This document shows, in pieces, positions 7,031-16,325 of a stretch of 64,000 nucleotides of DNA. The DNA comes from Acidobacteriota bacterium. GTDB lineage: Bacteria > Acidobacteriota > Terriglobia > Terriglobales > Acidobacteriaceae. The DNA is taken from assembly GCA_018268915.1 (NCBI GenBank), contig JAFDVQ010000006.1, positions 62,001 through 126,000 of the forward strand. The letters are read 5' to 3'. How positions within the stretch are numbered: position 1 is the first letter of the stretch; the number at the start of each line of letters is the position of its first letter. A program made the translations under genes and the position numbers. The notes below the pieces were generated by a model, which saw only the letters and a list, made by a program, of their open reading frames with translations, was not told the origin of the DNA and did not search any database.

Positions 7031-9217
7031 TCAGGGTTGATCCGCCGGATGCGTCTGAGTTTGTCTCGTCTTCGACGGAGCTCCTGTCTCTGTCCACAGG
7101 AAAGTAAGCTGATCTGCGTCGTCTTGAATCTGCTGCTCAACGCTGACTCCCGCTGAGTGTCCTCCCGTAGTGCTGTAGTGCAGGAGTACCGGGCGGCCGC
7201 TCTTCGACTCGAATTGCAGCAGCGCAGTCATCTTTCGCGCATGTAGCGGATCAACCCGCGTATCGCTGTCGCCCGTAAAAAACATAACGGCGGGATAATC
7301 GGCGCGGGGCTTGACGTTCTGATAGGGCGAATACTTGTACAGATATTCAAAATCCTTCTTCTTTTCTGCCGATCCGTACTCGGTCGTCCAGTGCGGACCC
7401 TGCTCAAACTTCTGGTATCGAAGCATGTCGAGCAACGGATACCCGCACCATACAGCAGAGAACAGCTCGGGATGCTGCGTGATCGAAGCTCCCATAAGCA
7501 AGCCGCCATTCGACCGTCCGCTGATAGCGAAGTGATCGGCCGAGGTGTATTTCTGCTCAATCAGGTATCGAGCAGCCGCAAACCAATCATCGAAAACGTT
7601 CTGCTTTTTTCCGAACATCCCCTGCTCATGCCAGCTCTCGCCATACTCCCCGCCTCCGCGCAGGTTGGGAACTGCAAACCGACCGCCTTGTTCCAGCCAC
7701 CATGCCCACGCGGGATTCCAGGTTGGCGTCTCGCTGACATTGAAGCCGCCATAGCCCGTCATCAGCAACCGCTCCGTTGCGTCTTGCTTCAAACCCTTCT
7801 TGCCCGCGATAAACATCGGAATCTGCGTGCCGTCTGCGGATTTGAAGAAGACCTGCTTCAGTTCATAATCCGCAGTTTTGAAGGCGGTCTTCGGCTCAGC
7901 AAAAGGCTCTCGTTTACCAGTAAGAGTGTCGATGCGATAGATTGTCGGGGGCTGAATCCAGGACTCGAAACTGAAGAACCCATAGCGATCAGTCGTGCGC
8001 CCCTCCACATTCGAAGAGCTGCCAATACCTTCAAGTTCGACCTGTCCCGTCGGTTTCCCTTCCGGAGTGTAAACACTGATCTCCGACTTCACGTCGTGAA
8101 GGCGCTTCACATAAAGTTTCCCACCCACAATATTGAAGTCCTCGATGACATCCTTGCTTTCTGGAATGACCGTCTTCCAGGCCTCAGGCATAATGCCGGG
8201 ATCAGCTCGCAATATGCGGTAGTTGGGAGAACTGTAGTCCGTGCGAACGTACCATGCTCCCCTGAGGTAGCTTGCCGAGAAGCGCGAGTCGAGCCCCCAG
8301 ACCAAGACGTCGAATGGCGCACCGGGCTTCTTGAGATCGCGAAAGCATATGTCGACACGCGTAGGCGGAACCCCGCGCTCGATCGTGATCACGAGGTACC
8401 GGTCGTCGTCAGTAATCTCCGCGTTGAACAGGTCGATGGGCCCGAGCAGTTCCCCATGAAATTCGCGGCCGAAAATGAGCTTGTCATCCGAGTTTCGCGT
8501 TCCGATGGTGTGAAGATAAAGCAGCGTTCCCTTCGCGTCAGTCCGCGCGTAGTAGAGGCCCTTGCCATCAGGCGAAAAGAAGACAGAGTAGTACACGCCT
8601 GCCGGAATCTCGTCTTCAAGGACCTTCTTTCTGGTCAGGTTGTAGATGCGAACCGTGGCTTCGTCAGCGCCGCCCTGACGGACCTCGTACGCGACTTGCA
8701 GGCCGTCTCGCGAAACATCCGACAATGTGATCGATGTATTGGAATCTCGGCTGAGACTGGGCGGATCAACGACGCGCTCGTCTTTGGGAGCGCTGCCCTG
8801 GCCCTTCCCGGCAGCGCCGGCAGAACCATGGCGTACATAGATGGATGCCTGCTCTTCTCCCGCAAGCCGTTTCATGAAATAGTAGTTGCCTGCTCGCTGT
8901 ATCGGGATTGACCACCGAGTACTGTGCTCGAGAGGGTCTAGATCATCGACAACCTGGTTGCGAATCTTAGCCTGCTTCAAATAGCGCGTCGTGTATGCGT
9001 TCTGCTCATTGATGAATGCGCGAGTCTCAGGACTCTTCGGATACTCCAGCCAACGAAAGTTGTCAGTCACGTTCGTGCCGAAATAATTGTCGATAACTGG
9101 TTGTGACTCAACGACAGGCGGCGGCGGCATGGTAATGCCATCGCGGCCACGGATAGTCTGAGCGAAGCTCGCAGTACAAAGAACAACAATCACCAGCAAA
9201 CCGACGACGCGAGACAT
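7031..9217 (-). CDS. Prolyl oligopeptidase family serine peptidase, exported
   Basis: The start at 9217 gives a clean signal peptide (MSRVVGLLVIVVLCTASFAQ) behind a CAGGAG site; the longer open frame begins without one. The 728-residue protein has an N-terminal beta-propeller (about 60-430) and a C-terminal alpha/beta hydrolase. The catalytic triad is visible: Ser in SGRSNGG (about 569), Asp in TGDSDTRV (about 652) and His in GGHSAG (about 687). Order and spacing match the family. It likely cleaves short proline-containing peptides in the periplasm. It is divergent from murJ, with about 80 bases between the starts. Confidence 0.93.
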   Translation of the reverse strand: MSRVVGLLVIVVLCTASFAQTIRGRDGITMPPPPVVESQPVIDNYFGTNVTDNFRWLEYPKSPETRAFINEQNAYTTRYLKQAKIRNQVVDDLDPLEHSTRWSIPIQRAGNYYFMKRLAGEEQASIYVRHGSAGAAGKGQGSAPKDERVVDPPSLSRDSNTSITLSDVSRDGLQVAYEVRQGGADEATVRIYNLTRKKVLEDEIPAGVYYSVFFSPDGKGLYYARTDAKGTLLYLHTIGTRNSDDKLIFGREFHGELLGPIDLFNAEITDDDRYLVITIERGVPPTRVDICFRDLKKPGAPFDVLVWGLDSRFSASYLRGAWYVRTDYSSPNYRILRADPGIMPEAWKTVIPESKDVIEDFNIVGGKLYVKRLHDVKSEISVYTPEGKPTGQVELEGIGSSSNVEGRTTDRYGFFSFESWIQPPTIYRIDTLTGKREPFAEPKTAFKTADYELKQVFFKSADGTQIPMFIAGKKGLKQDATERLLMTGYGGFNVSETPTWNPAWAWWLEQGGRFAVPNLRGGGEYGESWHEQGMFGKKQNVFDDWFAAARYLIEQKYTSADHFAISGRSNGGLLMGASITQHPELFSAVWCGYPLLDMLRYQKFEQGPHWTTEYGSAEKKKDFEYLYKYSPYQNVKPRADYPAVMFFTGDSDTRVDPLHARKMTALLQFESKSGRPVLLHYSTTGGHSAGVSVEQQIQDDADQLTFLWTETGAPSKTRQTQTHPADQP

Positions 9218-9298
9218 GAATAATAGCTCCTGCCTGACAGGATACGCGTGCGCAGGGATTCGCACCGCGTGATCTCCATCCCCGATAGAATCGACTGA

Positions 9299-10939
9299 GT
9301 GGAAGAACCCGTCCCAACTCAAGCATCCATAGACAGCCCATCACTGATGCAGCGGGTGATGAGAGTGCTGCGGCCATCGCATGCCCATTCTGCGTTCAGC
9401 GCGACCTTAGTGCTTATGGTGTCGGTGTTCCTCTCGCGAATCATAGGGCTGGTGCGGGTAAAGTACATCATGTGGCTCTTCGGCAGCGGAATGCAGGCCG
9501 ACGCGCTTAATGCCGCATTTGTGCTGCCCGACATGATTTCGTATTTTTTGGTCGGGGGAGCTGCCTCAATCACTTTTGTGACGATCCTGACTCGCTACCG
9601 AGAGACCGGTCGCGAGAAAGAGGGACAACGCTCGCTTTCCGTGATTCTGACCACGATGTACCTGGTCCTTGGCGGCGCCATTCTGTTGGCTGAGATATTT
9701 GCACCGTGGTACGTGGGATGGTGGTTCAACGGATTCGACGCGGAGAAAGCTTCTCTATGCGTTAGGCTGACCCGTATCCTGCTGCCAGCGCAGCTGTTCT
9801 TCTTTGCGGGCGGTGTGTTCGGCGCGGTCTTGCTGGTCCAAAAGCAGTTCAACGTGCAGGCAGTTTCTCCGCTGATCTACAACCTGGGAACAATTGTGGG
9901 CGGTGTGCTGCTGGTAAAGCAGCTTGGAGTAGCCTCACTGGCTATAGGAACGGTGGCAGGCGCGTTCTTTGGCCCTTTCCTTCTGAATTGGTTTTTCGCA
10001 CGGCGCGCTGGAACTCGATACAGGCCGATTCTCGACTGGCACGACCAGGGGCTGCGCGAGTGGGTTCGACTCTCGTTGCCCCTGATTGCCGGCGTTTCCC
10101 TTGTGACAGCAGATAGCTGGATCATTGCGCACTATGCATCGAAAATCGGCGGCGCTGTTTCGCAGTTCAATTACGCTAAACAGTTCTTTACTGCACCGAT
10201 GGCCGTACTGGCGCAGGCAGCGGGAGCTGCATCGATGCCCTTCTTCGCGAGTTTGTGGGCCAAGAACAATCGGCATCAGTTCGCCAACGTCGTAGCGGAT
10301 TCGGTATCGCGGGTTGTGTGTCTCGGAGTGCTGGCGGCGTCGGCGATGATAGCGCTGGGCAAGCCTGCCATTGACCTCGTGTTCACCGGCGGCCACTTCA
10401 CCCGCGGTGACTCCACACAATGCTTCGCTTACTTCGCTGTCTTTTCCATCTCCATGTTCCTCTGGTCTGCCCAGGCTATCTACTCGCGCGCATTCTATGC
10501 CGCAGGCAATACCCTTGTGCCGATGGTGGCCGGAACAGTTGTCACGATGCTTTCGCTGCCCATTTACTACGGGCTGTTCCACGGACTCGGCGCAATGGGT
10601 CTGGCCGCCGCCTCTGACCTGGGAATCCTAATGCAGACCGTGACAATTGCAGCTCTGTTGCATCGGCGTCAGATGGTGTCCCTGGCGAGCCTCGATTATC
10701 GCGAGATGGGGCGTTGCATGATTGCTGCGCTTGCAGGAGGTGGCACGATCTGGATCGTTTTTTCATTGATCGCGGAGATGGGACTGCGGGCAATTCACGC
10801 GGCCGCACATGGGCGGGTTTACGACTTCCTTGCGCTGAGCGTAGGAAGTTTGTTGTGGGGAGGAGTCGCTCTTTGGGTCCTCAAATGGACTGGGTCCGCA
10901 CTGCCGTCAATCGTAAGGAAACGGCTGCGCCTCGCGTAG
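9299..10939 (+). CDS. murJ: Lipid II flippase MurJ (MviN)
   Basis: This 546-residue polytopic membrane protein of the MOP superfamily has about 14 helices. Recognisable pieces include the first-helix region SRIIGLVRVKYIMWLFGSG, then ADALNAAFVLPDMISYFLVGGA, which is strongly MurJ-like, and later QFNYAKQFFTAPMAVLAQA. MurJ moves lipid-linked peptidoglycan precursor across the inner membrane and is normally essential. The start may be the GTG at 9299 or the ATG at 9347. A strong hairpin follows the stop. Confidence 0.92.
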   Translation: MEEPVPTQASIDSPSLMQRVMRVLRPSHAHSAFSATLVLMVSVFLSRIIGLVRVKYIMWLFGSGMQADALNAAFVLPDMISYFLVGGAASITFVTILTRYRETGREKEGQRSLSVILTTMYLVLGGAILLAEIFAPWYVGWWFNGFDAEKASLCVRLTRILLPAQLFFFAGGVFGAVLLVQKQFNVQAVSPLIYNLGTIVGGVLLVKQLGVASLAIGTVAGAFFGPFLLNWFFARRAGTRYRPILDWHDQGLREWVRLSLPLIAGVSLVTADSWIIAHYASKIGGAVSQFNYAKQFFTAPMAVLAQAAGAASMPFFASLWAKNNRHQFANVVADSVSRVVCLGVLAASAMIALGKPAIDLVFTGGHFTRGDSTQCFAYFAVFSISMFLWSAQAIYSRAFYAAGNTLVPMVAGTVVTMLSLPIYYGLFHGLGAMGLAAASDLGILMQTVTIAALLHRRQMVSLASLDYREMGRCMIAALAGGGTIWIVFSLIAEMGLRAIHAAAHGRVYDFLALSVGSLLWGGVALWVLKWTGSALPSIVRKRLRLA

Positions 10940-10971
10940 CTCTCCGACATCAAAGGTCGATGAAACACCAA

Positions 10972-10993
10972 GACCCCTGCCTCGGCAGGGGTC
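10972..10993. terminator. Hairpin between convergent murJ and bactofilin genes
   Basis: Perfect 10-bp arms GACCCCTGCC and GGCAGGGGTC surround a two-base loop. The hairpin sits 33 bases after murJ and 22 bases after the minus-strand bactofilin stop, so it can serve both. The T-tract is weak on each side. Confidence 0.7.
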
Positions 10994-11014
10994 CTTTCGG
11001 TCAAACAGATTTGC

Positions 11015-11524
11015 CTAAGCGTTCGCTGCGACTTTTTCGTTCTGGGCAGCTGCGGGCTTTCCATCTGCCTTACGAATATCGATTCCGCCCTTGAAGAATG
11101 CGCCGTCTTCGATGCTGATGCGGGCGGCAGCGACGTCGCCGGTCAGCGCGCCCTCGGCGCGGATGTCAACGCGATCGGTGGCGGTAACGTTGCCCTTCAA
11201 CTTGCCCAGCACGACGATCTCGCGGGCGCTGATGCTGGCGTTCACAACGCCGTTCTTGCCTACGGTCACGCGGTTTCCGGGGATATTGATACTGCCCTCG
11301 ACCTTGCCATCAATAAATAATGATTCGGTTCCAGTAATCTCGCCCTTGATCGAAAGGCCCTTGCTGATGGAGGCCTGCTCGCCGGCGGGGGAGGCGGACG
11401 AAGAAGAAGATGGTGTAGCGCGCGGCGTCTCAATAGAAGGCTGCACGGGGGTGGGGCGCACTGGCTCTGGGGTCTGATTCGGGGTCGATTGGCCCTGTTG
11501 GGTAGGTTTCCACATAGCGCTCAA
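11015..11524 (-). CDS. Bactofilin (polymer-forming cytoskeletal protein)
   Basis: The 169-residue protein has a Pro/Ser/Thr-rich N-terminal tail (about 1-50). A right-handed beta-helix bactofilin domain follows (about 55-145): SKGLSIKGEITGTESLFIDG, then KVEGSINIPGNRVTVGKNG and repeated short strands (VVNASISAREIVVLGKLKGN). Bactofilins self-assemble into membrane-associated filaments affecting cell shape and envelope organisation. The start at 11524 is a TTG with AAAGGAAA at good spacing; an ATG follows three codons later. Its position near murJ fits an envelope theme, but the genes are convergent. Confidence 0.9.
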   Translation of the reverse strand: MSAMWKPTQQGQSTPNQTPEPVRPTPVQPSIETPRATPSSSSSASPAGEQASISKGLSIKGEITGTESLFIDGKVEGSINIPGNRVTVGKNGVVNASISAREIVVLGKLKGNVTATDRVDIRAEGALTGDVAAARISIEDGAFFKGGIDIRKADGKPAAAQNEKVAANA

Positions 11525-11839
11525 GACAATTTCCTTTTCTGTCCTTTTAGGACCAGGGTTCCAAGGCAGGGACCACGAAGGGTGGGCCCGGAAAATCTAA
11601 AATTGCCGAACAGCGGGAACTCGCTTGCGGGGTGAGGACGCGCGTTCGCAGTATGACATCAGTCCTGCTCGGGCATTACCAAGCATGGTTGTTGCCGTTA
11701 TTGTAAGCCGAGTAGCCGAAAGATTACGAATGTGGAAGGTACGGAGGTCACGCCGCCATAAGGTGTGACAATGGCTGGAAGCGAAAACCCAAGGAATCGC
11801 GGAGATAAGCCGAAAATTTCCGAACCATAAAAGGAACCT
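11525..11839. other. Divergent intergenic region, bactofilin / amidohydrolase
   Basis: About 315 bases separate two divergent starts. I see the ribosome-binding sites at both ends (AAAGGAAA on the minus side, AAAAGGAACC on the plus side) but no clear promoter pair, RNA structure or coding frame. Confidence 0.4.
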
Positions 11840-13558
11840 ATGTGCAAAAAAGCTGTGCAACTCGCCTTTCTTTGTGCTCTGGGACTGGTAGCAGGGCCCG
11901 CGCTGAACGGACAGAATCAATCGCGAACTGAGCGGTTCGACGTCGTAATCCAGCACGGACACATCATCGACGGGACCGGCTCCCCATGGTACTCGGGCGA
12001 TGTGGGAATCAGAGAAGGGCGAATTGCCGCAATCGGCGACCTCTCCGGTCTCCCCGCCAGGCAGACGATCGATGCCCAGGGAAAGGTCGTTGCCCCCGGC
12101 TTCATCGACATGCTCGGCCAGTCTGAGCTGACAATTCTGGTCGACCCCCGCCTGCCTTCTAAGATTTACCAGGGAATCACGACCGAGATCACCGGCGAGG
12201 GCGGCTCCGTTGCGCCGCTCAACGACGCCATGATCGCCGCCGACAAGGCGAGCTACGACCACCTCCACATCACTCCCGACTGGCGAACATTGGGCCAGTA
12301 CTTTACCCGGCTCGAGAAGCAGGGCATGGGCATCAACCTGGCCACATACGTCGGGGCAACTTCCGTGAGGAGAATGGTGCTGGGCGATGCTAAGGTAGAC
12401 CCGACTCCTGCCCAACTCGACCAGATGCGGCAACTCGTAAATCAGGCAATGCGCGACGGAGCCGTGGGAGTTTCGACCTCCCTGCAATACTCTCCAGCAC
12501 CCTATGCGAAGACCGAAGAGTTGATTGCGCTTTCCGCGGAAGCCTCGAAGTATGGCGGCATCTATGCCACGCACATGCGAAGCGAAGGCGACGCAGTTCT
12601 CGAGTCGATCGATGAAGCGACCCGGATCGGGCGTGAAGCGCACATCCCGGTTGAGATATGGCACCTCAAAGCGGCGGGCAAAAGCAATTGGGGAAAAATG
12701 CCGCAGATCGTCGCGCACATTGATGCTGCCCGTGCCGCGGGATTGGATGTGAGCGCGGACACCTACGCATATCCGGCCTGGTTCAATACGTTCTCGGCAT
12801 TTGTGCCACCATGGGCGCACGACGGTGGCGACGCTCAATTGATCGCCCGGCTCAAAGACCCAGCGACGCGCGCCCGCATTCGCAAAGACATGACCAGCAC
12901 CGGCAAGGACTCCGCAGGTGAAGACTGGGACAACGAGTGGCAGGAAATACCCGGACCGGAGGCAATTCTCATCGCGGTGGTGCAGAATCCAGAGTTGCTC
13001 CCCTTGCAGGGTAAGCGCCTCTCGGAAGTGGCGACACTCTGGCATGAGGACGCGATCGATGCCCTCTGCGATCTGCTCATCAAGGACAAGGCATTCACCG
13101 ACGTGGCGGTCTTCGGCATGGATGAACCCGATGTCGTACTGGCGCTCAAACAGCCCTGGATGTCGATCGATAACGACTCCCAGGGAACATCACCGGAGGG
13201 CTTGCTCGCAGGCGAGCATCCGCACCCCCGCGCCTACGGGACATTCCCCCGCGTCCTGCGAAAATATGTAAGAGAGGAGCACGCCCTGACGCTGCCAGAC
13301 GCGATCCGTAAGTTCACCGCGTTGCCCGCGCAGCGAATGCGGCTGACCGATCGCGGTGTTTTGAAGCAGGGAATGTGGGCCGATGTTGTTGTCTTCGATC
13401 CGGAAAAGATTCGAGACAAGGCGACCTTTGAAGAGCCCAACCAGCTTTCCATCGGTATGGACTACGTCCTAGTGAACGGTGTGCCCGTGATCGCAGGCGG
13501 AAAGATGACCGGAAAGCTGCCGGGAAAAGTTCTGCGCGGCACAGGCTTTGTCCGATAA
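11840..13558 (+). CDS. Exported amidohydrolase of the N-acyl-D-amino-acid deacylase family, altered metal site
   Basis: The 572-residue protein starts behind AAAAGGAACC with a signal peptide (about 1-24). The amidohydrolase fold is clear: FDVVIQHGHIIDGTGSPWY, then APGFIDMLG, GAVGVSTSLQYSP, YATHMRSEGD, EIWHLKAAGKSNWGKM and a C-terminal urease-like strand region (RGVLKQGMWADVVVFDP). The two His of YATHM and WHLKA match metal ligands of D-aminoacylase. The usual HxH after GFID is LGQ here (residues 92-94), and the usual NCG cysteine is EGG (about 120). It probably acts on a D-amino-acid derivative or cyclic amide in the periplasm; substrate unknown. Confidence 0.8.
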   Translation: MCKKAVQLAFLCALGLVAGPALNGQNQSRTERFDVVIQHGHIIDGTGSPWYSGDVGIREGRIAAIGDLSGLPARQTIDAQGKVVAPGFIDMLGQSELTILVDPRLPSKIYQGITTEITGEGGSVAPLNDAMIAADKASYDHLHITPDWRTLGQYFTRLEKQGMGINLATYVGATSVRRMVLGDAKVDPTPAQLDQMRQLVNQAMRDGAVGVSTSLQYSPAPYAKTEELIALSAEASKYGGIYATHMRSEGDAVLESIDEATRIGREAHIPVEIWHLKAAGKSNWGKMPQIVAHIDAARAAGLDVSADTYAYPAWFNTFSAFVPPWAHDGGDAQLIARLKDPATRARIRKDMTSTGKDSAGEDWDNEWQEIPGPEAILIAVVQNPELLPLQGKRLSEVATLWHEDAIDALCDLLIKDKAFTDVAVFGMDEPDVVLALKQPWMSIDNDSQGTSPEGLLAGEHPHPRAYGTFPRVLRKYVREEHALTLPDAIRKFTALPAQRMRLTDRGVLKQGMWADVVVFDPEKIRDKATFEEPNQLSIGMDYVLVNGVPVIAGGKMTGKLPGKVLRGTGFVR

Positions 13559-13604
13559 TTTTCACTCAACATCAACTTCGCGGTATATCGATAATGGTCC
13601 TTGC

Positions 13605-14042
13605 ATGAAGATGAGAAAACTGGATGAATCGGTCTTCTTAAATGTCGATCTTGAGATCTTTTCGCAGACGGACCTGAAACCTCTTGCCGATGCACTGAAG
13701 AAATCTCTAACTGTTCATTTCCTTGGCATTGAATTCGGCAAGCAGAAAGCCTATTTCGCGCTCGCGACACAGCCGAAGACTCCTGACGAAGCCATAATTC
13801 GCTACTGCAAACTGGTTCAGACACTCCCGTCAAGCAAGCGAAAGATCTGGGACGACGCCGAATCACGCAGCTTTGATATCGGATTTGAGTCCCCGAAAAG
13901 AGGTCGCTATTTCTGGGGCGCAGTTACCTCCGAAGCGATCCGTGCTGCGAGTGCAGTTGGAGCGCAGATCGCGATTACCGTCTATGGCCCGATGAAAATA
14001 GTGAACGCGCCAAACAAGCCGCGCAGGAAGGCAACCAGTTGA
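13605..14042 (+). CDS. Hypothetical protein, 145 residues
   Basis: The start at ATG 13605 (a second ATG lies at 13611) is preferred over an upstream TTG that overlaps the previous gene. The protein is a soluble alpha/beta type with no signal peptide. It has a charged start (MKMRKLDESVFLNVDLEIFS), a central LGIEFGKQKAYFALATQPK and the aromatic patch SPKRGRYFWGAV. The tail is basic. The layout recalls small stand-alone immunity or DUF proteins, but I do not recognise the family. Confidence 0.55.
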   Translation: MKMRKLDESVFLNVDLEIFSQTDLKPLADALKKSLTVHFLGIEFGKQKAYFALATQPKTPDEAIIRYCKLVQTLPSSKRKIWDDAESRSFDIGFESPKRGRYFWGAVTSEAIRAASAVGAQIAITVYGPMKIVNAPNKPRRKATS

Positions 14043-14093
14043 ATCTTTGCTTCCAATTCAGGTCTGCCGCATCTCTTGTTTGAACGATTGATT

Positions 14094-15206
14094 ATGACTA
14101 ACCCTCTTCTTACCCCATTCCAGCTGCGTTCCGTCGTCTTTCCCAACCGCATCGGCGTTTCACCCATGTGCGAGTACTCGTCGGAAAACGGCTTCGCCAA
14201 TGACTGGCATCTCGTCCACCTCGGCGCGCGCGCACAAGGTGGAGCAGGCCTGGTGATGGTGGAGGCTTCGGCCGTAACGCCGGAGGGACGCATCTCGATC
14301 AACGATCTGGGAATCTGGAAAGACGAGCACATCGACAAGCTCGCCCAGATCGTCCGCTTCATTCACTCCCAGGGCGCGCGGGCCGGCATTCAACTCGCTC
14401 ACGCAGGACGCAAAGGCAGCATGACCGCTCCCTTCGGCGGCGAGCGGCTGCTCACCCCGGAGCAAGGCCGGTGGCAGACCGTGGCACCGAGCGCCATTCC
14501 CTTCTCCGAGACCTACTCCACTCCAAAGGCAATGGATGAGACCGAAATCAACGCAACGGTACGCGCGTTTTCCGATGCGGCAAGACGAGCCGAAGCCGCG
14601 GGTTTCGATTTTGTCGAGATCCACAGCGCCCACGGATACCTGCTGCATGAGTTTCTCTCTCCGCTGTCGAATCAGCGCACCGATCGCTACGGCGGCAATT
14701 TCGAAAACCGCACGCGGTTGCCACTGGAAGTTGCCGGCGCGGTTCGTGCAGTGTGGCCGCAGCACCTGCCGCTGTTCATGCGAATCTCGGCCACAGACTG
14801 GGCAGAAGGCGGCTGGACCCCGGAAGAGTCACTTGAGCTGGCCCGCAAGCTGCGCGAGAGCGGAGTTGATCTGGTCGACGTATCTTCAGGCGGCCTTGTG
14901 CCGCACGCAAAGATTCCTTCAGGTCCGGGATTTCAGGTGCCTTTCGCCGAACGTATCCGCAAAGAAGCGAATGTACCCACCGCGGCCGTCGGCTTCATCA
15001 CCGAGCCGCAGCAGGCAAACGAAATCGTCGCAAACGGGCAGGCCGACCTCGTGCTGCTCGCGCGCGAGATGCTGCGCGATCCATATTGGGCTCTGCACGC
15101 GGCCGAAACACTGGGAGAGAAAACCGCCTGGCCGGTGCAGTATCTTCGCGCCGCTCCACATGGATCAGCCAGCCGAAGTGCAGTAGAGCGGCCATCGAAT
15201 AGCTGA
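14094..15206 (+). CDS. NADH:flavin oxidoreductase / Old Yellow Enzyme, YqjM class
   Basis: The start at 14094 gives 370 residues, the usual length for this class. It is a TIM-barrel FMN enzyme: Cys26 and Tyr28 in SPMCEYSSE match the YqjM-type FMN-tuning residues, HAGRKGS follows at about 103, and the substrate-binding pair His177/His180 sits in HSAHGYLLHEFLSP. RYGGNFENRTR and the phosphate-binding LLAREMLRDPYW complete the signature. It reduces activated C=C bonds with NAD(P)H. The physiological substrate is unknown; it is probably a cytosolic detoxification enzyme. Confidence 0.93.
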   Translation: MTNPLLTPFQLRSVVFPNRIGVSPMCEYSSENGFANDWHLVHLGARAQGGAGLVMVEASAVTPEGRISINDLGIWKDEHIDKLAQIVRFIHSQGARAGIQLAHAGRKGSMTAPFGGERLLTPEQGRWQTVAPSAIPFSETYSTPKAMDETEINATVRAFSDAARRAEAAGFDFVEIHSAHGYLLHEFLSPLSNQRTDRYGGNFENRTRLPLEVAGAVRAVWPQHLPLFMRISATDWAEGGWTPEESLELARKLRESGVDLVDVSSGGLVPHAKIPSGPGFQVPFAERIRKEANVPTAAVGFITEPQQANEIVANGQADLVLLAREMLRDPYWALHAAETLGEKTAWPVQYLRAAPHGSASRSAVERPSNS

Positions 15207-15338
15207 ATCCGCCATTTTCGGCCCAATTTTCAACAATATTCATAATCAGCAAGCGTCAAAGCAGCGGATTTTGCTTCACTTTGGGTGCAAGCTGTGGCCT
15301 ATACTTCGACTAAGCAGCGCAATCTGCTGTGTTTTGTT

Positions 15339-15869
15339 ATGGCATCGCATCCGTCCCCGAAGCGCGCCGTTGAGATTCCGACTATACCGGACCGTCTCTA
15401 TTTCAAGATCGGCGATGTTGCTCGTCTTCTGAAAATCGAGCCATATGTGCTGCGCTTCTGGGAGTCGCAGTTCCCTCAGCTCAAGCCAAACAAGAGCGGC
15501 ACAGGTCAGCGGCTCTATCGCAAACGCGACGTCGAAGTAGCCGTCGAGATCAAGCGCCTCGTCTACGGCGAGGGCTACACGCTCTCCGGAGCGCGTCAGG
15601 TCCTCGGCCAACAAAAGCGAGCCGAGGCCGCGGCAAATCCTCCCGCAGCAGCAAAGCCGGCTGCGGTGAAAACCGCTCCGGGTAAGAACGACAAAGTCTC
15701 CGTAGTGATCGGCCGTGCGCGTGCAGAACTCCGTGAGATTGCAGGAATGCTGGCCGCTCCGGCAACCACGGCAGCGAAGGCGGTAGCGATGCCTCAGGTC
15801 CATTCCATCCGCCGCAAGACTCGACCTTCCGCGATCTCAAACGCCTCAGGCTCCCTCTTCGATTCCTAG
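15339..15869 (+). CDS. MerR family transcriptional regulator
   Basis: The start at 15339 gives 176 residues. The winged-helix MerR domain covers about 12-85: YFKIGDVARLLKIEPYVLRF, then WESQFPQLKP, GQRLYRKRDVEVAVEIKRL and GYTLSGARQVL. This is the MerR_1/CarA-type DNA-binding head seen in many acidobacterial and deltaproteobacterial proteins. The rest is Ala/Pro/Lys-rich without a recognised effector domain or conserved cysteines, so metal sensing is unlikely. No partner gene is adjacent. Confidence 0.85.
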   Translation: MASHPSPKRAVEIPTIPDRLYFKIGDVARLLKIEPYVLRFWESQFPQLKPNKSGTGQRLYRKRDVEVAVEIKRLVYGEGYTLSGARQVLGQQKRAEAAANPPAAAKPAAVKTAPGKNDKVSVVIGRARAELREIAGMLAAPATTAAKAVAMPQVHSIRRKTRPSAISNASGSLFDS

Positions 15870-16110
15870 AAAGTTTCCAACATCGGAGAGAGCAGCTGCC
15901 TTCAGGCTGCTGAATTCCGCCCGCCATCGTCGAAACGGCTCTAGCCGCGGAGATCCTTCAGACTAACCATCTCACCCACCGGCCTTCTGCCCCTCCCAGC
16001 GGCATCACGAACCAAGCACCAACCCGCCTTCCAACCGCTTCAATCCAAACGCTGGTGTAAACTAAATCAGAACCCCTATGGGCCGGCTCCTCGAGCCGGC
16101 TCGACTGTGT

Positions 16111-16187
16111 CGGGACGTGGCTCAGCCTGGTAGAGCACTCGCTTGGGGTGCGAGGGGTCGGCAGTTCAAATCTGCCCGTCCCGACCA
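16111..16187 (+). tRNA. tRNA-Pro (anticodon GGG)
   Basis: A full cloverleaf can be folded: acceptor arms CGGGACG and CGTCCCG, D stem GCTC/GAGC, anticodon stem CTCGC/GCGAG with loop TTGGGGT (anticodon GGG, codon CCC), a five-base variable region, and T stem GGCAG/CTGCC with TTCAAAT. It is followed by A and an encoded CCA. Its 3' half is duplicated 166 bases downstream. Confidence 0.95.
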
Positions 16188-16238
16188 TTAAATTCCTATC
16201 CGCCTAGTCAGCCTTCGTGCATCGCAGTTCAACTGCCG
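16160..16238 (+). repeat. Direct repeat, tRNA-Pro 3' end plus flank (copy 1)
   Basis: The copy starts at the T-arm (GGCAGTTC) of the tRNA and runs 51 bases past the CCA. It matches 16326-16403 except for one missing A in the T-loop of the second copy. Confidence 0.9.
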
Positions 16239-16325
16239 GCCCACGAAGCACCCCAATACGTCATCTGCCGCAGCAGATGGCGCCAATTCAGTAGCGAGGG
16301 GTCCGCGAGGCGGAGCCGAGCCACT

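Noticed and set aside
7391..8911. A 506-codon open frame on the plus strand
   Set aside because: It is antisense to the well-supported prolyl oligopeptidase gene and shows no domain or ribosome-binding site.
11597..13045. A 482-codon open frame on the minus strand
   Set aside because: It lies antisense to the amidohydrolase; its product has no recognisable motif and an unusual Arg/His-rich composition.
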